The notes under the pieces were generated by a model. That model was not told where the DNA came from and ran no database searches. It saw only the letters and a list, made by a program, of their open reading frames with translations. A stretch of 64,000 nucleotides of DNA from Spirosoma lacussanchae. Lineage in GTDB: Bacteria > Bacteroidota > Bacteroidia > Cytophagales > Spirosomataceae. Numbering within the stretch: the stretch's first letter is position 1; every line of letters begins with the position of its first letter. This document shows positions 1 to 7,913 of the stretch, in pieces. Position numbers and translations under genes: made by a program. Where the stretch lies: positions 2,033,639 through 2,097,638 of the forward strand of contig NZ_SWJG01000001.1 of NCBI RefSeq assembly GCF_005870035.1. The letters are read 5' to 3'.

Positions 1-835
1 CTGCTACTTTCGCGTCGAAACCGGCGTTGCTTCCCGGTTTGTAAGCCCCCCCTTCGCCCCGATAGTCGTCTATGCGGCCGCTGACGTAGGGTATGAGCGA
101 TATATTGGTGCCCACCCGGGGGAGGGGTGTCGAGAAGCGAACTGTATCGGCAAAGGCGAGCGCCGAAATCCGATAGGCAATCGGCACCCGTCGCCAGGAG
201 GCTCGCTGGTTATTCTTCAGATCATGGCGGGCAAAGTTCATCAGAAACCAGTTTGAATTCTGACGGTATCGGATACTTTTGAAGGGGATCATAAGTTCAG
301 CCTGCCAGCGATCCGGATACACCTTTACAAACGAACGCCATTTGTTGTCCCACTCCGTGGCCACCCGTTCTCCGTTAAAGAGTTGCCCTTCGCGCTCAAC
401 ACCAAGCGGGGTTACATTAAAGGTAAAGCCATTGGTACGATCGCCAAAGGGATCGATATATAGGGTAAAGTTGTCGTTGAGGTCCCATTCCCAGTCCCGA
501 CGCAGCGAACTGGCCACAAATCGTTTGTTCCGGTTCTGGTCGAAGCAGACAACGCCAACGTATAAGTTGTTCTGATCATAGGTCAGCCGGACTTCGGTCC
601 GGTTTAAGGCCGGTAGCGTATCGTTGGGAAAGTTCTGGGTAAACTGGCCAGCAACAGCAGCCCGCTGCCAGACCGACTCCGTTAATTCACCATCCAGCCG
701 AACCAGCGTATCGGTTGGGCTAACCAGCAGAGACTGGGAGAGAGCAACTGAATGAAGTAAAACGGCAACAAAAACTGTCCATGCAGTCCTTGTTTTACAA
801 AGTAGTCTGTACGCTAATTTATTCTGTACTATCAT
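1..835 (-). CDS. DUF5916 / carbohydrate-binding family 9-like outer membrane protein (3' end off the window)
   Basis: An open frame runs from ATG at 835 to the left edge, giving 278 codons without a stop; the C-terminal part lies outside the window. An N-terminal signal peptide of about 32 residues (hydrophobic AWTVFVAVLLHSVALS) is followed by a region of the CBM9-like fold (LDGELTESVWQRA, then NLYVGVVCFD). That pairing is the hallmark of Bacteroidota DUF5916 proteins, which usually continue into a C-terminal beta barrel of 500 or more residues. The family is secreted or in the outer membrane and its substrate is unknown. The gene diverges from the cold-shock gene across about 280 bp. A weak -7-like sequence on the minus strand (TTACTTTG, 951-958) could drive it. 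Function beyond the family name is not inferable. Confidence 0.85.
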   Translation of the reverse strand, partial: MIVQNKLAYRLLCKTRTAWTVFVAVLLHSVALSQSLLVSPTDTLVRLDGELTESVWQRAAVAGQFTQNFPNDTLPALNRTEVRLTYDQNNLYVGVVCFDQNRNKRFVASSLRRDWEWDLNDNFTLYIDPFGDRTNGFTFNVTPLGVEREGQLFNGERVATEWDNKWRSFVKVYPDRWQAELMIPFKSIRYRQNSNWFLMNFARHDLKNNQRASWRRVPIAYRISALAFADTVRFSTPLPRVGTNISLIPYVSGRIDDYRGEGGAYKPGSNAGFDAKVA

Positions 836-1117
836 CCAGGGGCCTACTCCCTGCTTGCTCGAACGAAAAAACATCTGGCTAATGTACTTTTTTCAGCCTG
901 CAAAGAACGCTTATTTTACCGTATAAATGCTTGAGTATATTTTGTCAAAACAAAGTAATGTGTTGTATGTCAACGGATTGAAGATTTGTGATTTTTTTTA
1001 GAGTAGCCTGCGGATGCCAGACGGCACGTAGAATCGATGGGTATTGTCAGAAAATTTGTCAGATATATTTGGAAAACAAGTTTATTGTGTCGTCCTTCGC
1101 TTAAATTTTAACAAGCA
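836..1117. other. Divergent intergenic region between the DUF5916 gene and cspA
   Basis: An AT-rich 282-bp stretch without a credible open frame. It holds the promoter assigned to the cold-shock gene (1044-1071) and presumably the promoter of the leftward DUF5916 gene. No long inverted repeat was seen. Confidence 0.6.
1044..1071 (+). promoter_or_regulatory. Bacteroidota-type promoter of the cold-shock gene
   Basis: TTG at 1044-1046, a 17-nt spacer and TATATTTG at 1064-1071 match the Bacteroidota -33/-7 pattern (TTG...TAnnTTTG). Transcription would start near 1078, giving a leader of about 40 nt. This is shorter than the long cold-inducible leader of E. coli cspA. Confidence 0.6.
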
Positions 1118-1309
1118 ATGCAAACAGGAACAGTAAAATTCTTTAATGAAACCAAAGGGTTTGGTTTCATTAAGCCCGATGAAGGCGGTGAAGACATCTT
1201 CGTACATGCTTCAGGTCTCATCGACCAAATCCGCGAGAACGACAAGGTTAAGTTCAATGTCGAGCGCGGCAAGAAAGGCTTAAACGCCGTGAACGTCGAA
1301 ATGGCTTAA
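1118..1309 (+). CDS. cspA: Cold-shock protein (CspA family)
   Basis: A 63-residue single cold-shock domain. Both RNA-binding motifs are intact: RNP1 (KGFGFI, residues 14-19) and RNP2 (DIFVHAS, 26-32). The family binds single-stranded RNA and DNA in the cytoplasm and melts secondary structure, acting as an RNA chaperone. The length fits single-domain Bacteroidota cold-shock proteins of 63-65 residues. The gene has its own promoter and is followed by a clear intrinsic terminator, so it is monocistronic. Many Bacteroidota carry several paralogues, so whether this copy is cold-induced or constitutive cannot be told from sequence. Confidence 0.95.
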   Translation: MQTGTVKFFNETKGFGFIKPDEGGEDIFVHASGLIDQIRENDKVKFNVERGKKGLNAVNVEMA

Positions 1310-1340
1310 TCGTAAGATATACCCCGACAACCGTTGTAGA

Positions 1341-1367
1341 AACATGCCTTGCGGCATGTTTTTTTTT
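1341..1367 (+). terminator. Intrinsic terminator of cspA
   Basis: Stem AACATGCC (1341-1348) / GGCATGTT (1353-1360) with a TTGC loop, followed by a T-run to 1367. Confidence 0.85.
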
Positions 1368-1486
1368 GCCCTGTCGGTTCGTAAAGCCATTTTTGCGGTC
1401 AGTACAACAATTAGTCACGTAGAAGTAGAAGCTGCCAGGCATCCGTTGCCGGCCGATCTGTCCAATACGGTCTATTCCCTTATTGC

Positions 1487-3616
1487 ATGACCATACTTTC
1501 GCTCGAACAACGCGTAGCCAACAAACTTGGCCTCAAGCTTTCATCAGTAACGGCCACAATCAATCTTATCAACGGAGGAGCCACCGTACCGTTCATAGCC
1601 CGCTATCGTAAGGAAGCGACCGGCCAGCTGGATGAGGTGCAGATCGGGCAGATCAAAGAAACAACCCAAAAACTGCTAGATCTTGACAAACGTCGGGAGA
1701 CGATCGGAAAAGCAATTGCTGACCAGGGCAAACTTACCGACGACCTCCGTCAGAAACTGGCAGCTGCGGATACCCTCACGGCGCTTGAAGACCTATACCT
1801 ACCTTACAAACAGAAGCGGAAAACGCGGGCTATACTGGCCATGGAGCGAGGACTGGAACCCCTGGCCAACCTGCTGCTGCAGCAACGGGAACCAAATCCC
1901 GAACGGGCCGCCCAACGTTACCTAACCGACGTCGTGCCTACCGTTGCCGATGCGTTGCAGGGCGCTCGCGATATACTGGCCGAGCGTATCAGTGAAGATG
2001 CCGACGCCCGGCAGCGCATCCGTAACCTCTTCGAACGCGAGGCCATTGTTCGATCCGTTGTTAAAAAAGGGAAAGCGGCAGACGGCGCTAAATTCAGCGA
2101 TTACTTCGATTATGCCGAACCACTTCGGCGGGTACCATCCCATCGGTTGCTGGCGATACGCCGGGGCGAAGCCGAAGGTTTTCTGACGGTGAACATCGGC
2201 CCGGCCGAAGAGGCTGCGCTGGAGCGGCTAGACCGTCAGTTTCTGGTTGGTACCGGCACAACCGCCAGCCGCGATCAGGTTTCTCTGGCCATTCGGGACG
2301 GCTACAAACGATTACTGAAACCAGCTATCGAGACCGAATTTTCGGGGCTGGCCAAAGAGAAAGCCGACGCGGCCGCTATTACTATCTTTGCCGACAACCT
2401 GCGGCAGCTTCTGCTCAGCCCCCCGCTGGGCCAGCAGCGGGTACTGGCTATCGATCCCGGCTACCGCACCGGCTGCAAAGCCGTTTGCCTGGACGCACAG
2501 GGTAACCTGCTCACTCACACCGTACTGTATCTGTTTCAGTCAGAGAACCAAAAGCAGCAGGCGGCACAAGTGGTACAAAAGCTGGTCGATCAGCACAGGA
2601 TAGATACAATTGCCATCGGTAACGGTACGGCCGGCCGAGAAACGGAAGCGTTTGTCCAGGGTCTGAACCTCGGGAAACCAATATTTATGGTGAGTGAGCA
2701 GGGGGCTTCGGTATACTCGGCCTCCGAAGCCGCGCGGGCTGAGTTTCCTGATCAGGACGTTACCGTACGGGGCGCGGTTAGCATTGGCCGGCGGCTCATG
2801 GACCCCCTGGCCGAACTGGTCAAGATAGACCCCAAATCGATTGGGGTAGGACAGTATCAGCACGACGTTGACCAGACCGAACTGAAGTCGAGCCTCGATA
2901 CGGTGGTAGAGAGTTGCGTGAACCAGGTGGGGGTATCCCTCAACACGGCCAGTGCTTATCTGTTGCGGTACGTATCCGGACTGGGCCCGCAATTAGCCGA
3001 CAACATCGTTTCGTTCCGCTCGCAGCACGGCGCGTTTACGTCGCGCGAACAACTCCGCAAGGTACCCCGGCTGGGGCCCAAAGCTTATGAGCAGTGTGCC
3101 GGATTCCTGCGTATAGAAGGAGCTGAAAACCCGCTCGATAACAGTGCCGTTCACCCCGAACGTTACGCCCTCGTAGAGCGCATGGCAGCGGATATGGGAA
3201 GCAATGTCGTTACCCTCATTCAACAACCCGATCTGCGCCGGCAGATCAAACCGGAACGTTACGTAACCAGCGAGGTAGGACTGCCTACCCTGCGCGATAT
3301 TCTGGCTGAACTGGACAAGCCTGGTCGTGATCCCCGGGAACAGCTGTCGGTATTCGAGTACGACGATCGTATCCGCTCTATTACCGATCTGCACGAGGGT
3401 ATGGTCCTGAACGGTGTTGTTACGAACGTCACGGCATTCGGGGCCTTTATCGATATTGGCGTCAAGCAGGATGGTCTCGTGCATATTTCACAACTGGCTG
3501 ACAAATACGTCGCTGACCCCAAAACGGTGGTGCAGGTCTACCAGAAAGTACGTGTAAAAGTGCTGGAGGTAGATACGACCCGTAAGCGCATTGCGTTATC
3601 CATGAAAGTTAATTAA
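1487..3616 (+). CDS. tex: Tex family transcription accessory / RNA-binding protein
   Basis: A 709-residue protein with the full Tex architecture: N-terminal helical HTH-like region, YqgF/RNase H-like domain starting near residue 318 (RVLAIDPGYRTG), helix-hairpin-helix repeats at about 484-543, and a C-terminal S1 RNA-binding domain from about 638 (GVVTNVTAFGAFIDIG). Tex proteins bind nucleic acid through S1 and associate with transcription; in several bacteria they affect toxin expression and stress tolerance. The length is slightly below the roughly 770 residues of gammaproteobacterial Tex, as usual in Bacteroidota. The start at 1487 places the typical LEQRVA segment at the N-terminus. The NlpC/P60 lipoprotein gene follows on the same strand, separated by an inverted repeat at 3634-3681. 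Confidence 0.96.
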   Translation: MTILSLEQRVANKLGLKLSSVTATINLINGGATVPFIARYRKEATGQLDEVQIGQIKETTQKLLDLDKRRETIGKAIADQGKLTDDLRQKLAAADTLTALEDLYLPYKQKRKTRAILAMERGLEPLANLLLQQREPNPERAAQRYLTDVVPTVADALQGARDILAERISEDADARQRIRNLFEREAIVRSVVKKGKAADGAKFSDYFDYAEPLRRVPSHRLLAIRRGEAEGFLTVNIGPAEEAALERLDRQFLVGTGTTASRDQVSLAIRDGYKRLLKPAIETEFSGLAKEKADAAAITIFADNLRQLLLSPPLGQQRVLAIDPGYRTGCKAVCLDAQGNLLTHTVLYLFQSENQKQQAAQVVQKLVDQHRIDTIAIGNGTAGRETEAFVQGLNLGKPIFMVSEQGASVYSASEAARAEFPDQDVTVRGAVSIGRRLMDPLAELVKIDPKSIGVGQYQHDVDQTELKSSLDTVVESCVNQVGVSLNTASAYLLRYVSGLGPQLADNIVSFRSQHGAFTSREQLRKVPRLGPKAYEQCAGFLRIEGAENPLDNSAVHPERYALVERMAADMGSNVVTLIQQPDLRRQIKPERYVTSEVGLPTLRDILAELDKPGRDPREQLSVFEYDDRIRSITDLHEGMVLNGVVTNVTAFGAFIDIGVKQDGLVHISQLADKYVADPKTVVQVYQKVRVKVLEVDTTRKRIALSMKVN

Positions 3617-3633
3617 GTTGCCATTACGCACCG

Positions 3634-3681
3634 AACCGGAAGGTCGCCCCGGTATTGCTCCAGCGAATCGACCTTCCGGTT
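3634..3681 (+). repeat. 13-bp perfect inverted repeat between tex and the NlpC/P60 gene
   Basis: Arms AACCGGAAGGTCG (3634-3646) and CGACCTTCCGGTT (3669-3681) are exact reverse complements with a 22-nt loop. There is no T-run, so this is not a classical terminator. It begins 17 nt after the tex stop and ends 23 nt before the next ATG (3705). Confidence 0.8.
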
Positions 3682-3704
3682 GCTACGATCCTAACCCCAT
3701 CCGT

Positions 3705-4316
3705 ATGTCACTACGCTGGTTCCGGGCCATTGGCCAACCCGTTTTACTCAGTGCCTGTCTGCTTACGACCCTGAGCGCCTGTGAAGCGCTCCGTTCTTCC
3801 GGTCCCTCGGTGAGCCGCCGTCCTGCCGCCACAAAAACCGTTGCCCGTCGGCCGGCCACTAGCCGACCACCAGCCGTTCCCAAAGCGCCAACCGGAAAAG
3901 TGGTAGACAGCCGTACCTACCTCAATCGCTACGTGCCGGAGGTGGTTAAAATAGCCCGTACCTATACAGGTACCCCATACCGCTCGGGCGGCAATACGTC
4001 CGATGGCATTGACTGTTCGGGCCTGGTATACGCCGTCTTCAATACGGTAGGCCTCAGAATGCCGCGCATCTCCTGGCAACAGTCGGAGGTGGGTCGTGAA
4101 GTAGAGGTGAATGAAATTTCGCCGGGCGATCTGCTCTTTTTCGTACCAGACAAAGGACAGGCTGGGTATGTGTCACACACGGGAATCGTGACGGAGGTAA
4201 ATGGCCCCAATAACATCCGGTTTATTCATGCCTCTTCATCGCGGGGGGTGCGTGAAGATAATCTTTATGCCGACTATTTTAAGGGGCGCTTTGTCAAAGC
4301 CCTGCGGCCATTTTAA
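3705..4316 (+). CDS. NlpC/P60 (C40) peptidoglycan endopeptidase lipoprotein
   Basis: A 203-residue protein. ATG at 3705 is preferred over an upstream TTG (3618) because it places a signal sequence ending in a lipobox-like LLTTLSAC directly at the N-terminus, and because the upstream frame runs through an inverted repeat. A basic Pro/Ala/Arg linker follows, then the NlpC/P60 domain: catalytic Cys in DCSGLV, His in SHTGIV, and a third polar site at IHASSSRG. The family cleaves gamma-D-Glu to diamino acid bonds in peptidoglycan stem peptides. The expected location is the outer-membrane inner leaflet or periplasm. It probably takes part in wall turnover; specific partners are unknown. Confidence 0.92.
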   Translation: MSLRWFRAIGQPVLLSACLLTTLSACEALRSSGPSVSRRPAATKTVARRPATSRPPAVPKAPTGKVVDSRTYLNRYVPEVVKIARTYTGTPYRSGGNTSDGIDCSGLVYAVFNTVGLRMPRISWQQSEVGREVEVNEISPGDLLFFVPDKGQAGYVSHTGIVTEVNGPNNIRFIHASSSRGVREDNLYADYFKGRFVKALRPF

Positions 4317-4343
4317 GGCGCTGTGAACTAGGTAGATATTAGA

Positions 4344-4376
4344 CTAAAAAGCCCACGTGCAAACGTGGGCTTTTTA
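4344..4376. terminator. Bidirectional terminator (NlpC/P60 and GIY-YIG genes)
   Basis: Stem CTAAAAAGCCCACGT / ACGTGGGCTTTTTAG around a GCAA-type loop. T-runs on both strands serve the converging genes that end at 4316 and 4382. Confidence 0.9.
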
Positions 4377-4381
4377 GTGGG

Positions 4382-4636
4382 CTAGAGCACCGGTTGTGCA
4401 TTGCCAATGAATTCTTCGAGGGTTGTTCGATTCTTGTTTTTCAGTTTCATCTCCAAACTCAACGCTTCATTACGGGTAGCAAACGGTTGGGTGAACTTAA
4501 CCTCCCAGGGTTTACCATTGGCCGTGGCCGGGTTCGTTTTGGCATTGTGCTGCCACAGGCTAATGCGTAAATCTTTCGTCTGACCAATAAAGTATTGGTC
4601 CGTTGAGGGGCTGTAGATAATATAAACTGTATGCAT
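4382..4636 (-). CDS. Small GIY-YIG nuclease superfamily protein
   Basis: An 84-residue stand-alone GIY-YIG domain. The strand pair corresponding to GIY and YIG is HTVYIIYS (2-9) and QYFIGQTKDL (13-22). A downstream conserved Glu-rich helix (ALSLEMKLK, near 58-66) resembles the catalytic Glu region of the UPF0213/YhbQ-like group. The family shares the UvrC and homing-endonuclease nuclease fold, but these small versions have no settled role; a structure-specific nuclease in DNA repair is the usual suggestion. The gene is monocistronic, with a strong minus-strand promoter and a shared bidirectional terminator. It lies next to a tRNA gene, but I see no duplicated tRNA end that would mark an insertion. 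Confidence 0.85.
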   Translation of the reverse strand: MHTVYIIYSPSTDQYFIGQTKDLRISLWQHNAKTNPATANGKPWEVKFTQPFATRNEALSLEMKLKNKNRTTLEEFIGNAQPVL

Positions 4637-4655
4637 AGTATGTAGGGACTGTTAC

Positions 4656-4686
4656 CAAAGCTACGGCATTGTTCACGGAAAACAAA
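4656..4686 (-). promoter_or_regulatory. Promoter of the GIY-YIG gene
   Basis: On the minus strand, TTTG (4686-4683), a 19-nt spacer and TAGCTTTG (4663-4656) form a full match to the Bacteroidota promoter consensus. The start site should lie near 4650, about 14 nt before the ATG at 4636. Confidence 0.75.
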
Positions 4687-4743
4687 CACTACCTGACTGA
4701 ATGGAGGATTTATTGGACGGGGAGAATTTTTTTGCGGTTAGAG

Positions 4744-4774
4744 TTGACACGACCTGATTTTTTTCCGATGTTTG
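4744..4774 (+). promoter_or_regulatory. Probable promoter of tRNA-Ala
   Basis: TTG (4744-4746), a 20-nt spacer and GATGTTTG (4767-4774; one important mismatch to TAnnTTTG). The predicted start is about 11 nt before the mature tRNA 5' end. Confidence 0.45.
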
Positions 4775-4791
4775 CACCCACAAAAACGCCC

Positions 4792-4865
4792 GGGGGATTA
4801 GCTCAGTTGGCTAGAGCGCTACAATGGCATTGTAGAGGCCATCGGTTCGAATCCGATATTCTCCA
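4792..4865 (+). tRNA. tRNA-Ala (anticodon GGC)
   Basis: A complete 74-nt cloverleaf. Acceptor stem GGGGGAT / ATTCTCC includes the G3:U70 wobble pair that is the alanine identity element. The D-arm is GCTC...GAGC, the anticodon arm CTACA-ATGGCAT-TGTAG gives anticodon GGC, and the T-arm is ATCGG-TTCGAAT-CCGAT. The discriminator is A; the 3' CCA is not encoded (ACCC follows). It reads GCC and GCU codons. It stands alone and is followed by a terminator. Confidence 0.96.
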
Positions 4866-4879
4866 CCCTTGGAAAACAA

Positions 4880-4908
4880 AAAAACCACTCATAACGAGTG
4901 GTTTTTTT
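4880..4908. terminator. Terminator after tRNA-Ala, probably shared with the leftward gene at 4930
   Basis: Hairpin AAAAACCACTC / GAGTGGTTTTT with an ATAAC loop and T-runs on both strands. Confidence 0.85.
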
Positions 4909-4929
4909 GTTTGATATGATTTGCTGCGC

Positions 4930-5418
4930 TTAGCCTTCAATCATTTCGGCGTCGGACAGGATGTAGTTCAGTTCGTAAATGTTATCAGCGTTCAGCTTCA
5001 GCGTGCCCCGGAACGTACGACGCTCATCGGTTTTGAATTTTTTACCCGCTTTTTTGAACTTCAGCGATACGACAGACTCTGGACCTGCGCCCCCGCAGAA
5101 GAAACAGGCACTGAACGGAAAGGCTGACAGCACGTAGGTATTCGTTTCCAGATCGACCGGCAGTACGTAGCCAGTCAGCTCGACGGCTTTCCCATTGAGC
5201 TTCTGAATACCCGCCCCAAACGTCGGATATAACATGTAAACCGATTCTTCGGCGTACCACTTTTTCTTGAAGGTTACGTCACGAAGGGCCTCCCACGATA
5301 GTTTGACCGGCTCGGCCGTCGGGGCAGCCGAAACAGGGGTCGGGAGAGCGGGCAACAGCGGACGAAAAGCCGTGGCTGTCAGAGAAACGACGAATAATGC
5401 GATGAGTAGCCGATGCAT
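4930..5418 (-). CDS. Secreted DUF3299-like protein with a CFFC motif
   Basis: A 162-residue protein starting at ATG 5418 (an in-frame GTG lies four codons upstream). The signal peptide is about 20-30 residues (LLIALFVVSLTATAF). The mature part has an OB-fold-like beta pattern, GKAVELTGYVLPVDLE followed by SACFFCGGAGPESVVSLKF, which resembles DUF3299-type periplasmic proteins. The C-F-F-C pair could be redox-active or bind a metal; this is inference from the motif. It diverges from the histidine kinase gene over about 90 bp. The exact biochemical role is unknown. Confidence 0.65.
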   Translation of the reverse strand: MHRLLIALFVVSLTATAFRPLLPALPTPVSAAPTAEPVKLSWEALRDVTFKKKWYAEESVYMLYPTFGAGIQKLNGKAVELTGYVLPVDLETNTYVLSAFPFSACFFCGGAGPESVVSLKFKKAGKKFKTDERRTFRGTLKLNADNIYELNYILSDAEMIEG

Positions 5419-5506
5419 AGTGTTGGGCACTTATTGATAAGGATTACGGTAAAATTACGTAAAAAGATTACTTTTACTGATTCAATTTGTTCGTTCAGGC
5501 CTTATT

Positions 5507-7078
5507 GTGTCCGATTTACTCAACGATAACACAAAAGATAGCGCGGCAATTCCCGTACGGTTCACCAGACTGTACATGACCCTGCTGATCACGCTGGCCG
5601 TTCTGCTCACCGCAGGGCAGGGCCTGACGCAGTGGCGACTCCATGCCTTCCAGAATGAGCTCTGGATAATTCGCTATACCGCCCTCCAACGTCATCAGAG
5701 TCAGCAGATTGTCAAACAGGCGCTCCAGCTAAGCCGGATTAGTCAGCCCGTCAGCTTCGCCCGAAAAGTGGCCGAGATTCAGCAGGTTTTTGTCAAATTT
5801 GAACAGTACCATCTGGAAGGCCGCGAAGGAAAAGTTGTTGACCGGGATGTATCTGTCCCTAATTCCGAGACAGTTCGAAAGCTATACAAAGAAATTCGGC
5901 CCGAGTTCGAAGCGTACCAGCGCAGCGTTCGGCAACTGATTACCCTCCGCGAGCCCGACGACCTCAAACGACCTGATGCACAGGCCAGCCTAAATCTGCT
6001 CCTGGCCAATGAAAAGCCATTTCTGGAGGAGATCGACGGAATTGTGCGTGTCTATACCACTGAACTGCGGTCAAAACTGGCCTGGCTGCAGGCGGTTGAG
6101 CTCTACCTGTACATCTTTACGGTAGTGGTGCTGATCGGGATAGGAGGACTGATTTTCAGACCGGCAGCCCGGCGCCTTCGCCAAACTTTTATGCAGCTGG
6201 TCGAGGCTCAGAACCAGACCACAGCCGCCAACCGAAAGCTGATCAGTGCGAACAAATCGCTGAAAGAAACCCGGCAGAAGCTTTACGAAGCCACCAAACT
6301 GCAATACCAGCAACGAATCCACGAACAACAGATCAGAACCTCAGGGCTTATTGCCGGCCAGGAAGAAGAGCGTAAACGACTGTCGCGCGATTTACACGAT
6401 GGGCTGGGGCAGATGCTGACGGCCATCAAGCTGCAGCTCGAAGGTCTCGAGGCCAGCCTGAACCGGCTGAACGGGGCAGAGAGTTCGGGCAAGGCGCCCT
6501 ACAGCAAGAACCTGCGCACACTTAAGACCCTCGTTACCCAAACCATCCAGGAAACCCGCACCATTTCCAACAATCTGATGCCGAGCGTACTCAGCGACTT
6601 CGGCATTGCACCTGCCATCAAAATGCTGGCCGAACACGACCGGAGCGAAGCCGTAGACGTCACGTTCGTTACCAATCTGACGCCCAGCATGCCCCGGCTG
6701 GATCGTAATCTGGAGATCACCCTGTACCGTATTACGCAGGAAGCTATCAGCAACGCCATCCGACATGCTTCGCCAACTCAGGTCAGAATTGAACTGCTTG
6801 AACGGGAAAACGTTTTATACTTAACGGTGGCCGATAACGGTCGGGGATTCCGGGTGGCTGGTCTGGGGGCTGTTACCGAAAACGGGAACGAACCCGCAGA
6901 AACCAGCTTGCAACCTGCTAGTAAAAAAAGGACTCCTTCTCAGGGAATTCATAACATGCAGGAGCGGGTCAACCTGCTCAATGGAAAATTTAAAATTCAC
7001 TCAACACCAGGGAAAGGGACCAAAGTACAGGTCAGTATCCCCTATAAAACGCAACCTGCGCACTATGACAATTACTAA
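5507..7078 (+). CDS. Membrane sensor histidine kinase (HisKA_3, NarX/LiaS type)
   Basis: A 523-residue protein starting at GTG 5507. Two membrane segments (about 24-45 and 200-222) enclose an extracytoplasmic helical sensor of about 150 residues. A coiled coil (about 240-285) leads to a HisKA_3 dimerisation helix with phospho-acceptor His297 (RLSRDLHDGLGQ), then a HATPase domain (N box around EAISNAIRHA, G1 DNGRGFR near 444). A second glycine motif (GKGTKVQVSIP) is at the C-terminus. The kinase autophosphorylates and should pass phosphate to the response regulator whose gene overlaps it by 14 nt. The sensor resembles PilJ-like or type-IV helical bundles, but the signal is unknown. Confidence 0.93.
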   Translation: MSDLLNDNTKDSAAIPVRFTRLYMTLLITLAVLLTAGQGLTQWRLHAFQNELWIIRYTALQRHQSQQIVKQALQLSRISQPVSFARKVAEIQQVFVKFEQYHLEGREGKVVDRDVSVPNSETVRKLYKEIRPEFEAYQRSVRQLITLREPDDLKRPDAQASLNLLLANEKPFLEEIDGIVRVYTTELRSKLAWLQAVELYLYIFTVVVLIGIGGLIFRPAARRLRQTFMQLVEAQNQTTAANRKLISANKSLKETRQKLYEATKLQYQQRIHEQQIRTSGLIAGQEEERKRLSRDLHDGLGQMLTAIKLQLEGLEASLNRLNGAESSGKAPYSKNLRTLKTLVTQTIQETRTISNNLMPSVLSDFGIAPAIKMLAEHDRSEAVDVTFVTNLTPSMPRLDRNLEITLYRITQEAISNAIRHASPTQVRIELLERENVLYLTVADNGRGFRVAGLGAVTENGNEPAETSLQPASKKRTPSQGIHNMQERVNLLNGKFKIHSTPGKGTKVQVSIPYKTQPAHYDNY

Positions 7079-7748
7079 ATTGATGCTTGTTGATGATCAT
7101 TCCATTGTTCGCGATGGAATCCGGTTACTCCTTGAACAGGCCGAAGGGCTGGAGATTATCGACGAAGCCAATGACGGCGAAGAAGCACTGGATAAGCTCA
7201 AAGCTCATCTGGCCGAAGAGAATGGTAAAGCGCAATTACCAGATATCATTCTGATGGATATCTCGCTGCCGGGCATGTCAGGTATCCAGACAACACAGGT
7301 GATCAGCAAACACTATAAGCAGGTACGGGTGCTGATGCTGTCTATGCATAATAACGAAGATTATATCTTGCGCTCGGTAGAAGCCGGGGCGTATGGTTAT
7401 ATCCTGAAAGACTCGTCGTCTGATGAAATGATTAAAGCCATCAGGACCATTGCCTCAGGCGAGAAATATTACAGTTCGCCCGTAGCATCGATTATTTTGA
7501 GCGGCTATATGCAGCAGCTGAAAAAAAGCGAGAAAAATAGCCGGGTTGAGCGCCAGTCGAAATTGTCGAACAAGGAGAAAGAGATTCTACACTATCTCAT
7601 CGATGGAATGAGCAGCCGCGAAATTGCCGAGAAACTACAACTCAGCGTTCGGACTGTCGATAATCACCGGGCTAATATGATGCGTCGGCTCCAGGTGCGT
7701 AATGCTGCCGAGCTGGTCCGGATGGCTGTTGAGGAGAAATTGATCTGA
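7065..7748 (+). CDS. NarL/FixJ-family response regulator
   Basis: A 227-residue protein starting at ATG 7065. A longer in-frame reading from 6981 lies inside the kinase gene and would put 28 unrelated residues before the receiver domain. Receiver domain at 1-135: acidic pair in LVDDH (about 9-11), phospho-acceptor Asp65 (ILMDISLPG) and Lys in YILKDS. LuxR-type HTH at about 165-227 (LSNKEKEILHYL, REIAEKLQLSVRTVDNHR). Phosphorylation by the partner kinase should activate DNA binding. The 14-nt overlap implies translational coupling. Target genes are unknown; a hairpin at 7760-7790 follows the stop. Confidence 0.95.
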   Translation: MTITKLMLVDDHSIVRDGIRLLLEQAEGLEIIDEANDGEEALDKLKAHLAEENGKAQLPDIILMDISLPGMSGIQTTQVISKHYKQVRVLMLSMHNNEDYILRSVEAGAYGYILKDSSSDEMIKAIRTIASGEKYYSSPVASIILSGYMQQLKKSEKNSRVERQSKLSNKEKEILHYLIDGMSSREIAEKLQLSVRTVDNHRANMMRRLQVRNAAELVRMAVEEKLI

Positions 7749-7759
7749 TGATACATAAT

Positions 7760-7790
7760 CCTGAAAGGTCTCCAAAAAAGACCTTTCAGG
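7760..7790 (+). terminator. Hairpin after the response regulator gene
   Basis: Perfect 12-bp stem CCTGAAAGGTCT (7760-7771) / AGACCTTTCAGG (7779-7790), 11 nt after the stop. There is no T-run downstream, so terminator strength is uncertain. Confidence 0.55.
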
Positions 7791-7816
7791 TATGAACGAA
7801 CTCTACAAAACTTTTC

Positions 7817-7852
7817 TACGTTTGCCCTGTGAAACCGGTCCAAAGCCGGTTT
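7817..7852 (+). promoter_or_regulatory. Promoter -7 element and 5' leader hairpin of the peroxiredoxin gene
   Basis: TACGTTTG (7817-7824) is an exact TAnnTTTG element; no clear -33 element is visible. Just downstream, AAACCGG (7832-7838) / CCGGTTT (7846-7852) forms a hairpin that would sit at the very 5' end of the transcript. That position is typical of mRNA-stabilising leaders (inference). Confidence 0.5.
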
Positions 7853-7913
7853 TATCCTTTTTGGATTAATATATTAACTTGATAGGATTTATTAACTAAA
7901 ACCCCGTTAACTT

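Noticed and set aside
2540..3484. Two long minus-strand frames opposite tex
   Set aside because: They mirror conserved Tex domains and show no motifs of their own.
3618..3704. Longer NlpC/P60 protein starting at TTG 3618
   Set aside because: It would translate through the 13-bp inverted repeat and place 29 polar residues before a clear lipoprotein signal.
4382..4910. Integrated element at tRNA-Ala with a GIY-YIG nuclease
   Set aside because: No integrase, no duplicated tRNA 3' end and no flanking repeats; the GIY-YIG protein is the small stand-alone type with its own promoter.
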